Shown here in pieces: positions 5,854 to 6,694 of a DNA stretch of 6,694 nucleotides. Location of the stretch: positions 1-6,694 of the forward strand of contig CAIWIS010000847.1 in the NCBI GenBank assembly GCA_903912795.1, given 5' to 3'. The notes below the pieces were generated by a model. The model was not told where the DNA came from, ran no database searches, and worked only from the letters and a program-made list of their open reading frames with translations. How positions within the stretch are numbered: position 1 is the first letter of the stretch; each line of letters begins with the position of its first letter. Made by a program: the position numbers and the translations under genes. The DNA comes from an uncultured Bacteroidales bacterium (GTDB lineage Bacteria; Bacteroidota; Bacteroidia; Bacteroidales; Paludibacteraceae).

Positions 5854-6694
5854 ATGAAACAACCAATCAGATTTTTTATCATTTTAATAGTTTTTACAAC
5901 TATCACTATTTCCTTTTCTACTGCAAACACACCTGTAGGGACTAAAATAAGTTTGACTGACAATTGGCTTTTTCTTAAAAGCGATTTAGGTGGAATCTGG
6001 GAAGCGGTTCGACCACTTGCTCCTGAGTCTCCTGAAAGTGCTCAAATATGGGAAGTAGTAAAATTACCACATTGTTACAATGCCTTTGATGCGCTCGACC
6101 CCAAAGGAAATTATTATCAGGGGGCAGCCTGGTACAAAACCCTGATTCCATCAGAAAACCCGAAGGGAAGAATATTATTGCACTTTGAAGGTGTGGGACA
6201 GGAAGCTGTGGTTTACATTTATACTACCAAAGTGGGCAGTCACGTAGGTGGATACGACGAATGGAGTGTAGACATTACCGATGCGGTAGAGAGTTTTAAA
6301 AAATCACCCATTTGCAAGAAACAATTTAGAGGCAAAATTCCACTGTCAATACGGGTGGATAACTCCCGTAATTTAGAGAGGATTCCGTCGTCAATGTCCG
6401 ATTTCAATATTTATGGCGGCATTTATCGTCATTTGAATTTGGTCTACACATCCTCTGTTTCATTCGTAAAACCGGCTATTGAAAGCATTGTAAACCCCAA
6501 AACGGGTAATGCAAAAGTAACAATAACTACCCCTTTTACAAATCATACAAATATTGAAACCGCCGAACTACAGCTAAGCCTAAGGTCACCACAGGGGAAA
6601 TTACTGGCTGAGAAAAAAGAGATAGTAAATGTAAAAACTTCAAATTCTTCAAAGATTTCGTTTGAAATTAAGAAACCAGTATTGTGGTCACCAT
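5854..6694 (+). CDS. GH2 family glycosidase, N-terminal part (runs off the window)
   Basis: The first 280 codons of a gene continuing beyond the window. MKQPIRFFIILIVFTTITIS and the next few residues form a signal peptide (cleavage likely near residue 25), so the enzyme is exported. Residues ~33-200 are the jelly-roll sugar-binding domain of GH2: LPHCYNAFD (71-79), YYQGAAWYKT (87-96), LHFEGVGQEAVVYI (109-122), VGSHVGGYDEW (127-137), DIT (140-142), VDNSRN (168-173) and DFNIYGGIYRHLNLV (183-197). Residues ~205-280 begin the immunoglobulin-like beta-sandwich that comes next in this family. The TIM barrel with the two catalytic glutamates is outside the window, so beta-galactosidase, beta-glucuronidase, beta-mannosidase and other GH2 activities cannot be told apart. 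The visible part resembles the beta-galactosidase-like GH2 proteins common in Bacteroidota glycan loci. It follows the SGNH gene by 343 bp in the same orientation and has no frameshift. Confidence 0.9.
   Translation, partial: MKQPIRFFIILIVFTTITISFSTANTPVGTKISLTDNWLFLKSDLGGIWEAVRPLAPESPESAQIWEVVKLPHCYNAFDALDPKGNYYQGAAWYKTLIPSENPKGRILLHFEGVGQEAVVYIYTTKVGSHVGGYDEWSVDITDAVESFKKSPICKKQFRGKIPLSIRVDNSRNLERIPSSMSDFNIYGGIYRHLNLVYTSSVSFVKPAIESIVNPKTGNAKVTITTPFTNHTNIETAELQLSLRSPQGKLLAEKKEIVNVKTSNSSKISFEIKKPVLWSP

Noticed and set aside
1..6694. tRNA, rRNA, CRISPR arrays or transposase genes
   Set aside because: No repeat-spacer pattern, RNA gene signature or transposase motif was seen on either strand.

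Overview
The window is a stretch of a Bacteroidota polysaccharide utilisation locus, with four genes all on the + strand. The evidence for the phylum is: AT-rich intergenic DNA, start codons without Shine-Dalgarno sequences, a TAnnTTTG-type promoter element, and secreted carbohydrate enzymes of Bacteroidota style. A marine or sediment Bacteroidales/Marinilabiliales-type organism is plausible, but the genus cannot be read from the sequence.

Layout: (1) 1-131, the last 42 codons of a glycoside hydrolase family 3 (GH3) protein that begins outside the window. (2) 132-504, a 373-bp gap with an imperfect hairpin, a locally GC-rich block of about 130 bp, a short minus-strand stretch resembling the end of a response-regulator receiver domain, and a candidate promoter. 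(3) 505-4029, a secreted two-enzyme protein of 1174 residues: an N-terminal S1-type sulfatase joined to a complete GH78 alpha-L-rhamnosidase. (4) 4098-5510, a secreted SGNH/GDSL hydrolase of 470 residues, only 68 bp downstream and probably co-transcribed. (5) 5511-5853, a 343-bp gap rich in inverted repeats, including a perfect 14-bp palindrome. (6) 5854-6694, the first 280 codons of a GH2 glycosidase that runs off the window.

The genes make sense together as exported or periplasmic enzymes for a sulfated, rhamnose-containing glycan. The sulfatase half would remove sulfate from a sugar, probably rhamnose, and the GH78 half would then release the exposed alpha-L-rhamnose. The SGNH enzyme may remove acyl groups, and GH3 and GH2 would trim beta-linked sugars. 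Ulvan, the sulfated rhamnose/xylose/uronic acid polysaccharide of green algae, is the best-known substrate of this kind, and a sulfatase/rhamnosidase fusion is known from an ulvan locus of Formosa agariphila (recalled from memory). A different sulfated rhamnan is equally compatible. No SusC/SusD pair, polysaccharide lyase or regulator gene lies in the window, so the substrate remains an inference.

The most notable items are the fused sulfatase-rhamnosidase with a Ser-type S-x-A-x-R activation motif, the receiver-like remnant and GC-rich block before it, and the palindromic gap before the GH2 gene.
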